Assembly: GCA_016280345.1 (NCBI GenBank)
Contig: JAEEGN010000186.1
Location: 1 to 8,837 of the forward strand
DNA length: 8,837 nt
Reading direction: 5' to 3'
Source: Selenomonadaceae bacterium
GTDB taxonomy: Bacteria; Bacillota; Negativicutes; Selenomonadales; Selenomonadaceae
Shown here: positions 1-7,318 of the stretch, piece by piece
Layout of the letters: each line of letters starts with the position of its first letter
Position numbering within the stretch: the first letter of the stretch is position 1
Notes under the pieces: generated by a model
Told to the model about the DNA's origin: nothing
The model's database searches: none
What the model saw: the letters and a program-made list of their open reading frames with translations, nothing else
Made by a program: the position numbers and the translations under genes

Positions 1-1
1 C

Positions 2-106
2 GGACGCACCGTGGAGGAACTGGAGGCGCTGCGGGACGAGACGGGAAATTCGCCGTTTGGGTACGGCATCCTGGAGATGCTGCGGCGGGATTTCGGGAAA
101 TATTGA
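2..106 (+). CDS. 3' end of an unidentified protein (partial)
   Basis: This is an open reading frame that enters from the left edge and ends at a TGA at 104-106. It encodes 34 visible residues, starting GRTVEELEALRDE and ending LEMLRRDFGKY. The stretch is charged and probably helical, with no recognisable motif or membrane segment. It lies 18 bases before the chosen cysS start, on the same strand, so it is probably the preceding gene of the same operon. In related genomes serine acetyltransferase (cysE) or a tRNA synthetase gene often precedes cysS. I do not recognise the usual end of either family here, so I give no function. The coding call rests on the frame staying open and on codon use (G/C-rich third positions) like that of its neighbours. 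Confidence 0.6.
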   Translation, partial: GRTVEELEALRDETGNSPFGYGILEMLRRDFGKY

Positions 107-124
107 GTGGGAGTGGAAAGAGGA

Positions 125-1552
125 ATGGCAAGGCAGATTACCGTCTATAATACCATGACGCGGCGGAAGGAGCCGTTTCGGCCGCTGGAGGAAGTCAAGT
201 CCGGCATCGACGTTTGCGCCGTGACGCCGTATAACGACCCGCATATCGGCAACGCCCGTCCCTTCGTGACCTGGGACGTGATCCGGCGGTTTTTCGCCAA
301 ATGCGGCTACGAGGTCCGCTATATCCAGAATTTCACCGACGTGGACGACAAGATCATCAAGGCGTCCCACGAGAAGGGCTGCACCTGGAAGGAGATCGCG
401 GATACCTATATCGCGGCCTATTTCACGGCGATGGACGCGCTGAACGTGCGCCGGGCCGACGTCTATCCCCGGGTGTCGGAGACGATTCCCGAGATCATCG
501 CCATGGTGCAGGGGCTCATCGAAAAGGGAAACGCTTACGAGCTGGAGGGCGACGTCTATTTCAGCGTGGAGAGTTTCCCCGGCTACGGCTGCCTCAGCGG
601 GCGCAGCCTCGACGACATGATGGCCGGGGCCCGGGTGGAGGTGGACGAGCGCAAGCGGAATCCGATGGATTTCGCGCTCTGGAAGGCCGCGAAGCCGGGG
701 GAGCCGTTCTGGGAGAGTCCCTGGGGCAAGGGGCGCCCCGGCTGGCACATCGAGTGCTCGGCCATGTCGCTGAAGTATCTGGGCGAGACCTTTGATTTTC
801 ACGGCGGCGGCAGCGACCTCATCTTCCCCCACCACGAGAACGAGATCGCCCAGTCCCGCGCATACTGCGGCGGCGCCGATTCCTTCGCCCGATGCTGGGT
901 GCACAACGGCTTCATCACCATCCACGAGGAGAAGATGAGCAAGTCGAAGAACAACTTCTTCACCGTGGCGGATATCCTGAAGGAGTATCCGGGCGAGGTG
1001 GTGCGGTTCTTCATCCTGCAGACGCATTACCGGAGCCCGCTGGATTTCAGCGACGAGCGCCTCAAGGACGCCCAGGCGGGACTGGCGCGGCTGGCGGCGG
1101 CGAAGGAGAACCTGGAGGCGCTGGCCGGGCGAGAAGGGAACGCGGACACGGCGAAGGCGCTGGCGGAAAAGATGGCGGCCCTGCGGGACGATTTCTACGC
1201 GGCGATGGCCGATGATTTCAACACGGCGCTGGCCATCAGCTACCTGTTCGCGGCTGCGAAGGAGATCAACGTCTATTACAACGAGGTGGTGAACCGCGGC
1301 CTGGCCTTTGACGCGGCGAATTTCGCGGCGGCCCGGGCGGATTTTGGCGACATGGCGGAAATCATCGGCATCCTGGAGCAGACGGCGGCCGGCAGCGACG
1401 AGGACGCGGCCATCGACGCGCTGGTGGAGGAACGGCTGGCGGCCCGCAAGGCGAAGGACTGGGCCCGGGCGGACGCGATCCGGGATGAGCTCAAGGCGCG
1501 GGGCATCCTGCTGGAGGATTCGGCGGCGGGCACCCGCTGGAAACGGCTATGA
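125..1552 (+). CDS. cysS: Cysteinyl-tRNA synthetase
   Basis: This cytosolic class I aminoacyl-tRNA synthetase joins cysteine to tRNA-Cys using ATP. The protein has 475 residues, a usual length for the family. The HIGH-type motif is H40-I-G-N43 and the KMSKS loop is K270-S274. The expected zinc ligands are present: C31, C211 (in WHIEC), H236 and E240 (in HHENE). FTDVDDK, EVDERKRNP and FHGGGSDLIFPHHENE are further family blocks. The C-terminal part (from about residue 310) is the helical tRNA-binding region, ending in the usual RDELKARGILLED pattern. The block after the first zinc cysteine reads CAVTPYN; most relatives have CGPTVY or CGVTPYN. I chose ATG 125 because homologues start just before the ITVYNT strand. 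An in-frame GTG at 107, directly after the previous stop, would add six residues. A purine-rich stretch at 109-123 supplies ribosome binding. The stop overlaps the mrnC start by four bases (ATGA), which suggests translational coupling. Confidence 0.97.
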   Translation: MARQITVYNTMTRRKEPFRPLEEVKSGIDVCAVTPYNDPHIGNARPFVTWDVIRRFFAKCGYEVRYIQNFTDVDDKIIKASHEKGCTWKEIADTYIAAYFTAMDALNVRRADVYPRVSETIPEIIAMVQGLIEKGNAYELEGDVYFSVESFPGYGCLSGRSLDDMMAGARVEVDERKRNPMDFALWKAAKPGEPFWESPWGKGRPGWHIECSAMSLKYLGETFDFHGGGSDLIFPHHENEIAQSRAYCGGADSFARCWVHNGFITIHEEKMSKSKNNFFTVADILKEYPGEVVRFFILQTHYRSPLDFSDERLKDAQAGLARLAAAKENLEALAGREGNADTAKALAEKMAALRDDFYAAMADDFNTALAISYLFAAAKEINVYYNEVVNRGLAFDAANFAAARADFGDMAEIIGILEQTAAGSDEDAAIDALVEERLAARKAKDWARADAIRDELKARGILLEDSAAGTRWKRL

Positions 1553-2037
1553 AGTTCGCGGCTTTCCGGCGGCTCGTGACGATGATGTTTGAGCCGGACG
1601 AGAACGGCGCCCCACGGGAGCGTTACGGCAGCGTTGATGCCCGGACGCTGAACCCTCTGGTGGCGGCCTATATCGGCGACGCCTGGTACCATCTTTTCGT
1701 GCGGCGACGGCTTCTGTCTTTCGAGCAGAACAAGGTGCAGGTGCTGGACCGCTTCAGCGCCCAGATTGTTTCCGCCGTCTGGCAGGCCCGGGCCTATCAG
1801 GCCATCGAGCCGGAACTCACCGGGGAGGAGCGGGACGTTTTCCGCCGGGGGCGCAACGCGCACAGCCACGCGCCGCGGGCGGCCAGCGTGCAGGACTATC
1901 ACACCAGCACCGGGTTCGAGGCGCTGCTGGGGACGCTTTTCCTGAGCGGCGAGACGGCACGGCTGGAGGAGATCGCCGAAGCGGCCTTCCAGGCGGCGGC
2001 CCGGGCGATAATGGCGGCCCGGACGGAAGAAGAATGA
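1549..2037 (+). CDS. mrnC: Mini-ribonuclease III (23S rRNA maturation)
   Basis: This small RNase III-like enzyme lacks the double-stranded-RNA-binding domain and, in Bacillus, trims the ends of 23S rRNA precursor. The 162 residues consist of a single RNase III catalytic domain. The first signature is LNPLVAAYIGDAWYHLFVR (residues 34-52), with catalytic Asp44. The family-typical RRGRNAHSH follows at about 99-107. The second catalytic block is TGFEALLG with Glu124, followed by FLSGETARLEE. Dimer formation and magnesium dependence are inferred from the family. The ATG overlaps the cysS stop (ATGA at 1549-1552) and has only a weak Shine-Dalgarno sequence, so initiation probably depends on ribosomes finishing cysS. 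Two in-frame ATGs at 1582 and 1585 are possible alternative starts that would still keep the whole domain. The position right after cysS is conserved in many Firmicutes. Confidence 0.95.
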   Translation: MKFAAFRRLVTMMFEPDENGAPRERYGSVDARTLNPLVAAYIGDAWYHLFVRRRLLSFEQNKVQVLDRFSAQIVSAVWQARAYQAIEPELTGEERDVFRRGRNAHSHAPRAASVQDYHTSTGFEALLGTLFLSGETARLEEIAEAAFQAAARAIMAARTEEE

Positions 2038-2062
2038 AGGTTGGAAAAGGAGACCTGGTTTT

Positions 2063-2752
2063 ATGATAAAAGTGACGCTTTTGGAGCATACGCCGGAGCC
2101 GGAGCGGGTCGTGGCCATGTCGGCCCGGCTTTGCTATTCGCCGTCGGGGGCGGCGGAACTCAGGGAGAAGCTGCCGGAGCAGAAAGTGACGGATCTGGTG
2201 AAGATGCTGGTGGATATGGGGCACGCTTCGACGCTGGAACACGTGTCCTTCACCTTCGGCATCGAGGGGGTGTCGCGGGTGTTGACGCATCAGCTGGTGC
2301 GCCACCGCATTGCCTCCTATTCGCAGCAGTCCCAGCGCTACGTGGCGGCCCATGACTTCGCCTACGTGACGCCGCCTTCCATCGCGGCTGTCCCCGAGGC
2401 GAAGGAACGCTTCGAGTCGCTCATGCGGTCCATCCGCGAGGCCTACGATGCCTTCACGGCCCTCGGCATCCCGAAGGAGGACGCCCGCTACGCGCTGGCC
2501 AACGCGACGGAGACGAAGATCGTGGTGACGATGAACGCCCGCTCGCTGTTGCACTTCTTCAATCTGCGCTGCTGCAACCGGGCCCAGTGGGAAATCCGGG
2601 AGATGGCGTACCAGATGCTGGCCGAGGCGAAAAAGGCGGCGCCATTGCTGTTCCGGAACGCCGGCGCCTCCTGCGTGCAGACCGGCCGCTGTCCCGAGGG
2701 CAAGATGACCTGCGGGCGCTTTGACGAGATGATGAAGCTGCGGGAGCCGTGA
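2063..2752 (+). CDS. thyX: FAD-dependent thymidylate synthase
   Basis: ThyX makes dTMP from dUMP with methylenetetrahydrofolate as carbon donor and reduced FAD as hydride carrier. It is unrelated to ThyA and is active as a tetramer in the cytosol. The 229-residue protein carries the diagnostic RHRX7S motif, R80-H-R82 to S90 (RHRIASYSQQS), preceded by GHASTLEHVSFTF. The later conserved block NARSLLHFFNLRCCNRAQWEIR spans roughly residues 158-179. The C-terminal tail has cysteines at 204, 210 and 217, and there is a C170-C171 pair. A similar CxxxxxCPEGKMxCG tail is, as I recall, common in clostridial-type ThyX. Its function is unknown; metal binding is possible. A good Shine-Dalgarno sequence (AAGGAG, 2047-2052) lies 10 bases before the ATG. 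The gene sits between mrnC and rlmB, as in many Clostridia and Negativicutes. A ThyX here would make ThyA dispensable, but the window cannot show whether thyA exists elsewhere. Confidence 0.97.
   Translation: MIKVTLLEHTPEPERVVAMSARLCYSPSGAAELREKLPEQKVTDLVKMLVDMGHASTLEHVSFTFGIEGVSRVLTHQLVRHRIASYSQQSQRYVAAHDFAYVTPPSIAAVPEAKERFESLMRSIREAYDAFTALGIPKEDARYALANATETKIVVTMNARSLLHFFNLRCCNRAQWEIREMAYQMLAEAKKAAPLLFRNAGASCVQTGRCPEGKMTCGRFDEMMKLREP
2742..2746 (+). promoter_or_regulatory. Ribosome binding site deciding the rlmB start
   Basis: GGGAG lies inside the end of thyX, eight bases before ATG 2755. The same motif is only two bases before the alternative GTG at 2749, which is too close, so the ATG is preferred. 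Initiation is probably coupled to termination of thyX at 2750-2752. Confidence 0.55.
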
Positions 2753-2754
2753 CG

Positions 2755-3672
2755 ATGAAGGAGAGAAAGCGCGGAGGAAAACCTTCCGGCCGCGTTCCGG
2801 AGACGAAAAAGGCCGCCGGGGCCGCTCCGTTCCCGGAACGCCCGGCGAAGCAAGCGTTTCCCGCGGATGTCCGGTCCCAGGCCAAGGAACCTTTCGCCGA
2901 ACCGCCGGCGGTTCTTCCCGAGGACGCGGTGGTCGGCCGCAACGCGGTGCTGGAGCTTTTGAAGGGCGGGCGGGACGTGAACCGCCTGCTGGTGGCGGAA
3001 GGCAGCCCGGCGGGCTCGCTGGCGGAGATTCTGGCCCGGGCCCGGGCCCAGGGTGTCATCGTCGAAACGGTGACCCGGAGCCGCCTTGATGCCATTGCCG
3101 CCGGTTACCGTCATCAGGGGGTGCTGGCTTACGCGGCGCCGGTTCCCTACGCCGACCTCGACGAGCTGCTGGACACCGCGGCGGCGCAGGATTCGCCGCC
3201 GTTCCTGCTGCTGCTGGACGGCATCGAGGACCCGCAGAATCTCGGGGCAATCCTGCGGACGGCGGATGCCGCCGGCGTTTCCGGCGTCATCATCCCGAAG
3301 CGGCGGAGCTGTCCCCTCTCGGCGGCGGTGGCCAAGACCTCCGCCGGGGCGGTGGAGTACGTCCCGGTAGCCCGGGCGGCGAATCTCGTCCAGACGATCG
3401 GGCGACTCAAAGAGCGGGGGTACTGGGTGGCCGGCGCCGATATGACGGGCCGGGCGGAATATTACGAGGCGGACCTGACCGGAGCGCTGGCGCTGGTCAT
3501 CGGCGGCGAGGGCAAAGGGCTCTCCCGGCTGGTGAAGGAGAAATGCGATTTTCTGGTGCGGCTGCCGATGATGGGACGCATCAATTCGCTGAACGCCTCT
3601 GTGGCGGCGGCGGTTTTGATGTACGAGGCGGTGCGCCAGCGGCGGAAAGCGTCGGATCGATCCGGCCGATGA
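2755..3672 (+). CDS. rlmB: 23S rRNA 2'-O-ribose methyltransferase, RlmB/TrmH (SpoU) family
   Basis: This SPOUT-class methyltransferase is predicted to use S-adenosylmethionine to methylate the ribose of a guanosine in 23S rRNA (G2251 in E. coli for RlmB). The protein has 305 residues. Residues about 58-130 are the substrate-binding domain (VVGRNAVLELLKGGRDVNRLLV, with RHQG at 119-122). The catalytic trefoil-knot domain follows from about 149. Motif 1 is DGIEDPQNLGAILRTADAAG with N162 and R168. Motif 2 is LVIGGEGKGLS (248-257). Motif 3 is RINSLNASVAAAVLMYE (275-291). The first roughly 57 residues are an added low-complexity segment rich in Lys, Arg, Pro and Ala, absent from E. coli RlmB. Only two bases separate its ATG from the thyX stop; a GTG at 2749 overlapping that stop is the alternative start. 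The exact rRNA target within the family cannot be proven from sequence alone. Confidence 0.92.
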   Translation: MKERKRGGKPSGRVPETKKAAGAAPFPERPAKQAFPADVRSQAKEPFAEPPAVLPEDAVVGRNAVLELLKGGRDVNRLLVAEGSPAGSLAEILARARAQGVIVETVTRSRLDAIAAGYRHQGVLAYAAPVPYADLDELLDTAAAQDSPPFLLLLDGIEDPQNLGAILRTADAAGVSGVIIPKRRSCPLSAAVAKTSAGAVEYVPVARAANLVQTIGRLKERGYWVAGADMTGRAEYYEADLTGALALVIGGEGKGLSRLVKEKCDFLVRLPMMGRINSLNASVAAAVLMYEAVRQRRKASDRSGR

Positions 3673-3705
3673 CCGGAGCGGGGCCGGGGAGAAAGAGAGG
3701 GCGGC

Positions 3706-4239
3706 ATGGCGGGAAAGCGGGAGCATTATATCGTTGACGGCTACAACGTCATTCACGCCTGGCCGGAGCTCAGGGAATTGGCGGCGGGGGAACTGGCCGA
3801 GGCGCGGGACCGTCTGGTACACCGGATGGCGGAATACGGCGCTTATGAGGGTGACGACATGACCATCGTCTTCGACGCCCTGTTCACGACCGACGAGGCC
3901 CACGAGGAAAAGCGCGGCGCGCATCTTTCCGTCATTTACACGGCGGCGGGGGAGACGGCGGACAGCTATATCGAGCGGCTGGCCTATGAATCGGTCCGGG
4001 CGGGGCGCGAGGTCCACGTGGTCACCTCCGACGGCGCCGAACAGACGATTGCCCTGGGGGTGGGCGCCTACCGCCTGCCGCCCCGGGAGCTTTGGCGACG
4101 GGTGAAGAAGTGCCGGGAAAAGCTCCGGCGCGAGTACCTGTTCCCCCACGCGCGTCCCATCGCCCGCAGCGAGGTCTCTGACCGCCTGGACCATGATACC
4201 GCCGCCCGGCTCGACCGTTGGCGCAAACAGGGTGATTAG
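3706..4239 (+). CDS. yacP: NYN/PIN-like endoribonuclease, YacP/Rae1 family
   Basis: This is a predicted ribosome-associated endonuclease. In Bacillus subtilis the homologue Rae1 (YacP) enters the ribosomal A site and cuts specific mRNAs during translation. The 177-residue protein is one NYN domain, a PIN-like nuclease fold. The first acidic motif is YIVDGYNVIHAWPEL with D11 and N14. IVFDA carries D57, TADSYIERLAYE carries D86, and VVTSDGAEQTIA carries D109 and begins the last core strand. These acidic residues are the likely metal site by analogy with PIN/NYN nucleases. The C-terminal part (about 126-177) is basic and helical, suited to RNA or ribosome contact. AGAGAGG at 3694-3700, five bases before the ATG, is the ribosome binding site. 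The gene follows rlmB by 33 bases, the same neighbourhood as in Bacillus and Clostridia. The usual next gene, sigH, is not present. Confidence 0.93.
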   Translation: MAGKREHYIVDGYNVIHAWPELRELAAGELAEARDRLVHRMAEYGAYEGDDMTIVFDALFTTDEAHEEKRGAHLSVIYTAAGETADSYIERLAYESVRAGREVHVVTSDGAEQTIALGVGAYRLPPRELWRRVKKCREKLRREYLFPHARPIARSEVSDRLDHDTAARLDRWRKQGD

Positions 4240-4298
4240 CCGCGGCCTCCTTCGGCACGAACGGAACGTGAGGAAGTATTGCCGTAAATCAATCGGAC

Positions 4299-4308
4299 AG
4301 GAAAGGGG
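4299..4308 (+). promoter_or_regulatory. Ribosome binding site deciding the M16C protease start
   Basis: AGGAAAGGGG lies seven bases before ATG 4316. The reading frame is open further upstream to an ATG at 4193, inside yacP, but that start has no such site. The 41 extra residues it would add show no family similarity. The site therefore fixes the start at 4316. I saw no convincing promoter in the 76-base gap 4240-4315, so read-through from the cysS operon is likely. Confidence 0.75.
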
Positions 4309-4315
4309 TATTTCC

Positions 4316-7231
4316 ATGAAAATCAATGACGTGATCCATGGGTTCCGCTTGAAGAAGACGCGGCCGATTCCGGAGGTGGACTCGGTTTCCTACGAGTTCC
4401 TTCACGAGAAGAGCGGGGCGCGTCTCTTTTATCTGCAGAATGACGATGACAACAAGGTGTTTTTCATCGGCTTCCGGACGCCGCCGTCGGATGATACCGG
4501 CGTACCGCACATCATCGAGCATTCCGTCCTCTGCGGTTCGCGGAAGTTCCCGCTGAAGGAACCCTTCGTGGAACTGGTGAAGGGCTCCCTCAATACCTTC
4601 CTGAACGCCATGACCTACCCCGACAAGACCGTCTATCCCGTCGCCAGCCGCAACGACAAGGATTTCCAGAACCTCATGGACGTTTACCTCGACGCGGTGC
4701 TCTACCCGGCCATTTACCAGAAGCCGGAAATCCTGATGCAGGAAGGCTGGCACTACGAGGTGGAGTCGCCGGAGGAGCCGCTTCGCTACAGCGGCGTCGT
4801 CTATAACGAGATGAAGGGAGCGACTTCGTCGCCGGAGGACCTGCTGGAGACGGCCATCATGAAATCCCTGTACCCGGACACCGCGTACCATTTCGAGTCC
4901 GGCGGCAACCCGGAGCGCATCCCGGACCTGACGATGGAGAAATTCACCCGCTTCCACAAGACGTTCTATCATCCCGCCAACAGCTATCTCTATCTCTACG
5001 GTGATATGGACATCGACGAGAAGCTGGCGTTCCTGGACCGGGAATACCTGTCGGCGTTCCGGAAGATCGGGGTGGATTCCGCGATTTCCCGGCAGGCGCC
5101 TTTCAGCGGCCTGAAGCGGATCGTCGAGAAATATCCCATCGGAGCGGAGGAAGACGAGAAGGAAAAGACGTATCTGAGCTGGAACCTGGTCATTGACGAC
5201 GGCGGCGAGCCGTTGATCAAGGCGGCTATGTCGATCCTGGTCCACGCCCTGTTCACCACGGACGCGGCTCCGGTGCGCCAGGCGCTGCTGGACGCCGGCA
5301 TCGGCAAGGACATGATGGCGAGCGTGGAGAACGAGCTCTGCCAGCCGTTTTTTTCCGTCCAGGTGACGAACGCTGAGCCCGACGATGAGAAGCGGTTCCA
5401 CGAGGTATGCCGCAGCACGCTGGAGCGGTTGGCCGATGCGGGCATCGACCGGACGCTGCTGGAGGCGTCGCTGAATATCACCGAGTTCAAGCTCCGCGAG
5501 GCGGATTTCAACCAGACGCCGAAGGGACTGGTCTTCGGCCTCGGCGCCCTGGGCCATTGGCTCTACGATCGTGATCCCGCCGAGGCGCTTTTCTACGAGG
5601 ATATCCTGAAGACGCTGCGGGAGGGACTGGACAACGGCTTCTTTGAGAAGCTCCTGCGGCGTGCCCTGTTGGAAAACCCGCACCAGACGCTGGTGACGAT
5701 GGTGCCGGACCGGGCGATGGCGGCGGCGCGCGAGGCGGAGACGGAGAAGCTCCTGGCGGCGAAGAAGGCGGCCATGACGCCGACGGAGGTCGAAGACGTC
5801 GTGAAGCTGACGGCCCGGCTGAAGGAGATGCAGGCCGCGCCGGACCGTCCCGAGGACCTGGAGAAGATTCCCCTGCTGGCGCTTTCCGATATCAGGAAAA
5901 AGGTGGAAAAGCTGCCGCTGGAGGAGCGCCGTCTGGCGGGGCAGACGCTCCTTTACAGCGACATTCCCACCCACGGCATCGCTTATCTCGCCCTTTACTT
6001 CGACGCCGACGCGCTGACGCCGGAGGAGCAGTTTTTCGCGTATTTCCTCACGGATATCATCGGGGCGGTGGATACGGACCGCCACACGTACAGCGAACTG
6101 GCGACGCTGAAGAACCTCCATACCGGCGGCATCGGTCTTGACCTCGGCACCCAGTGCCAGCGCGAGGACGATACGATCTGGCACGCCAAGGGGCTCATCA
6201 AGGCGCGGGTGCTGGTCCGCAAGGCCGGGGAGCTCGGCGCGTTGCTGACGGAGATGCTGACCGCCTCGCGGTTCACGGACAAGAAGCGGATGAAGGAACT
6301 GGTACATCAGTGCCTGGCCGGCTGCGAGCGGGAAATCATGAACATGCCGCAGCGGGTCATGGCCATGCGATTGAGCGCCTACATCAGCCCCGCGTCGTCC
6401 TTTGACGCGCAGGGCGGCCTGCCGTATTACGATTTCCTGCGGGAACTGGACCGCAACTTTGATGAACGGATCGAGGCGGTGAGTGAAAAGCTCGCGGCGG
6501 TGATGCGCAAGCTGTTCCGCCGGCAGGGCCTGGTCCTGGCGCTGACTACGGCGGCGGCGGACTACGAGACGGTGGCGAAGCCGCTGGAGAGCTTCGTGAC
6601 CGCGCTTTCCGGGGAGACCTGGTCGGCGGCGGCGAAGCCGGAGGGATTCACGAAGAACGAGGGCCTGGCCACCTCCAGCCGCGTACAGTACGTGGGCAAG
6701 GGCGCCAATTTCCTGCGCCTGGGCTTCCCGCTGACCGGCTCCATGCGGGTGCTGGAGACCATCATGCGCTACGGCTATTTCTGGACGAAGCTCCGCGTTC
6801 AGGGCGGCGCCTACGGCGCGGCGGCCCAGTTCACCACCGACGGGCGGATGCTTTTCACCTCCTACCGCGACCCGAACCTCGTCGAGACGCTGGACGTCTT
6901 CGATCACGTGCCGGAGTACCTGGCGGGTTTCACCGCCTCCGAGCGGGAGATGACGAAGTACATCATCGGTACCATGAGCGTGCTGGATATGCCGCTGACG
7001 CCGCAGATGAAGGGGAGCCTCGCCGCGTCCCTGTATATGCGCGGCATTACGGAAGCGGAACGCCAGCGGATCCGCGACGAGGTCCTCGCGACCGGCGTCA
7101 AGGAGATTCGGGCGCTGGCCGAGGTCGTTGCCGCCGGCATAAAGGAGGATACCTTCTGCGTCTTCGGCAACGAGGAGAAACTGCGGGAGAACGCCGGACG
7201 CTTCAGCCGCATCCTCCAGGTCATGGAGTGA
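4316..7231 (+). CDS. M16C zinc metallopeptidase, presequence-protease (PreP/Cym1) type
   Basis: This large metalloprotease belongs to peptidase family M16, subfamily C. Its mitochondrial and plastid relatives (PreP, Cym1, PITRM1) degrade short unstructured peptides inside a closed chamber. The 971 residues match the size of the single-chain, two-half enzymes. The inverted zinc motif HxxEH is H65-I-I-E68-H69, within GVPHIIEHSVLCGSRKFPLKE. The third metal ligand is E165 in VVYNEMKGA, 96 residues further on, the expected spacing. A charged helical hinge lies at about 465-550 and leads into the M16C-associated signature PEDLEKIPLLALSDI. The C-terminal half carries the substrate/transition-state pair R827 and Y833 in RVQGGAYG, followed by FTSYRDPNL. 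There is no signal peptide or membrane segment, so it is probably cytosolic. A housekeeping role in peptide turnover is inferred; the physiological substrate in bacteria is not known from this sequence. It follows yacP by 76 bases. Confidence 0.95.
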   Translation: MKINDVIHGFRLKKTRPIPEVDSVSYEFLHEKSGARLFYLQNDDDNKVFFIGFRTPPSDDTGVPHIIEHSVLCGSRKFPLKEPFVELVKGSLNTFLNAMTYPDKTVYPVASRNDKDFQNLMDVYLDAVLYPAIYQKPEILMQEGWHYEVESPEEPLRYSGVVYNEMKGATSSPEDLLETAIMKSLYPDTAYHFESGGNPERIPDLTMEKFTRFHKTFYHPANSYLYLYGDMDIDEKLAFLDREYLSAFRKIGVDSAISRQAPFSGLKRIVEKYPIGAEEDEKEKTYLSWNLVIDDGGEPLIKAAMSILVHALFTTDAAPVRQALLDAGIGKDMMASVENELCQPFFSVQVTNAEPDDEKRFHEVCRSTLERLADAGIDRTLLEASLNITEFKLREADFNQTPKGLVFGLGALGHWLYDRDPAEALFYEDILKTLREGLDNGFFEKLLRRALLENPHQTLVTMVPDRAMAAAREAETEKLLAAKKAAMTPTEVEDVVKLTARLKEMQAAPDRPEDLEKIPLLALSDIRKKVEKLPLEERRLAGQTLLYSDIPTHGIAYLALYFDADALTPEEQFFAYFLTDIIGAVDTDRHTYSELATLKNLHTGGIGLDLGTQCQREDDTIWHAKGLIKARVLVRKAGELGALLTEMLTASRFTDKKRMKELVHQCLAGCEREIMNMPQRVMAMRLSAYISPASSFDAQGGLPYYDFLRELDRNFDERIEAVSEKLAAVMRKLFRRQGLVLALTTAAADYETVAKPLESFVTALSGETWSAAAKPEGFTKNEGLATSSRVQYVGKGANFLRLGFPLTGSMRVLETIMRYGYFWTKLRVQGGAYGAAAQFTTDGRMLFTSYRDPNLVETLDVFDHVPEYLAGFTASEREMTKYIIGTMSVLDMPLTPQMKGSLAASLYMRGITEAERQRIRDEVLATGVKEIRALAEVVAAGIKEDTFCVFGNEEKLRENAGRFSRILQVME

Positions 7232-7235
7232 CGTC

Positions 7236-7261
7236 GGCCGGCGGAAGCCGCGTTCCCGGCC
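7236..7261. repeat. GC-rich inverted repeat just after the protease gene
   Basis: GGCCGG (7236-7241) pairs with CCGGCC (7256-7261) around a 14-base interior that can form a small internal CGG/CCG hairpin. It begins five bases after the protease stop. No run of T follows, so it is not a classical intrinsic terminator. It could protect the 3' end of the transcript or assist termination, or it may be a chance product of high GC content. Confidence 0.3.
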
Positions 7262-7293
7262 TGGCGGCTGGGGACAGTACCCTTTGCCTGCTT

Positions 7294-7318
7294 CCGCGGG
7301 AAATGGCTTTCCCCGCGG
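7294..7318. terminator. Stem-loop between the protease gene and dapA, possible terminator or operator
   Basis: CCGCGGGAAA (7294-7303) is complementary to TTTCCCCGCGG (7308-7318) with one bulged C and a four-base TGGC loop, giving a ten-pair stem. It is the strongest inverted repeat seen in the intergenic region. A T-run is missing: the bases after it are GGGGATGG, so termination would be atypical. The right arm covers the place where the -35 box of the dapA promoter must lie, so it could equally be a protein-binding operator. Both roles are inference. Confidence 0.35.

Noticed and set aside
107..124. GTG start for cysS at 107
   Set aside because: It is possible, but homologous proteins start close to the ITVYNT strand, which fits ATG 125, and the purine-rich site at 109-123 precedes that ATG.
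1276..2554. Minus-strand open frames across the end of cysS, mrnC and thyX
   Set aside because: They are opposite confirmed coding sequence, overlap one another, and have the same Arg-rich, motif-free composition.
4193..4315. In-frame upstream extension of the protease starting at ATG 4193 inside yacP
   Set aside because: The extra 41 residues show no family similarity, and a much better ribosome binding site precedes ATG 4316.
4240..4315. Promoter in the gap before the protease gene
   Set aside because: TTGCCG at 4279-4284 has no -10-like hexamer at a workable distance.
2488..4326. Open frame of 612 codons on the minus strand across thyX, rlmB and yacP
   Set aside because: It spans several confirmed genes on the other strand, has low-complexity Arg/Pro-rich translation, and shows no sensible ribosome binding site or homology. 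It is a composition shadow.
4289..6907. Very long open frame (872 codons) on the minus strand, antisense to the M16C protease gene
   Set aside because: It lies almost wholly inside a gene with all its catalytic motifs intact. High GC and G/C-rich third positions make stops rare on the opposite strand. The translation is Arg/Leu/His-rich with no recognisable domain.
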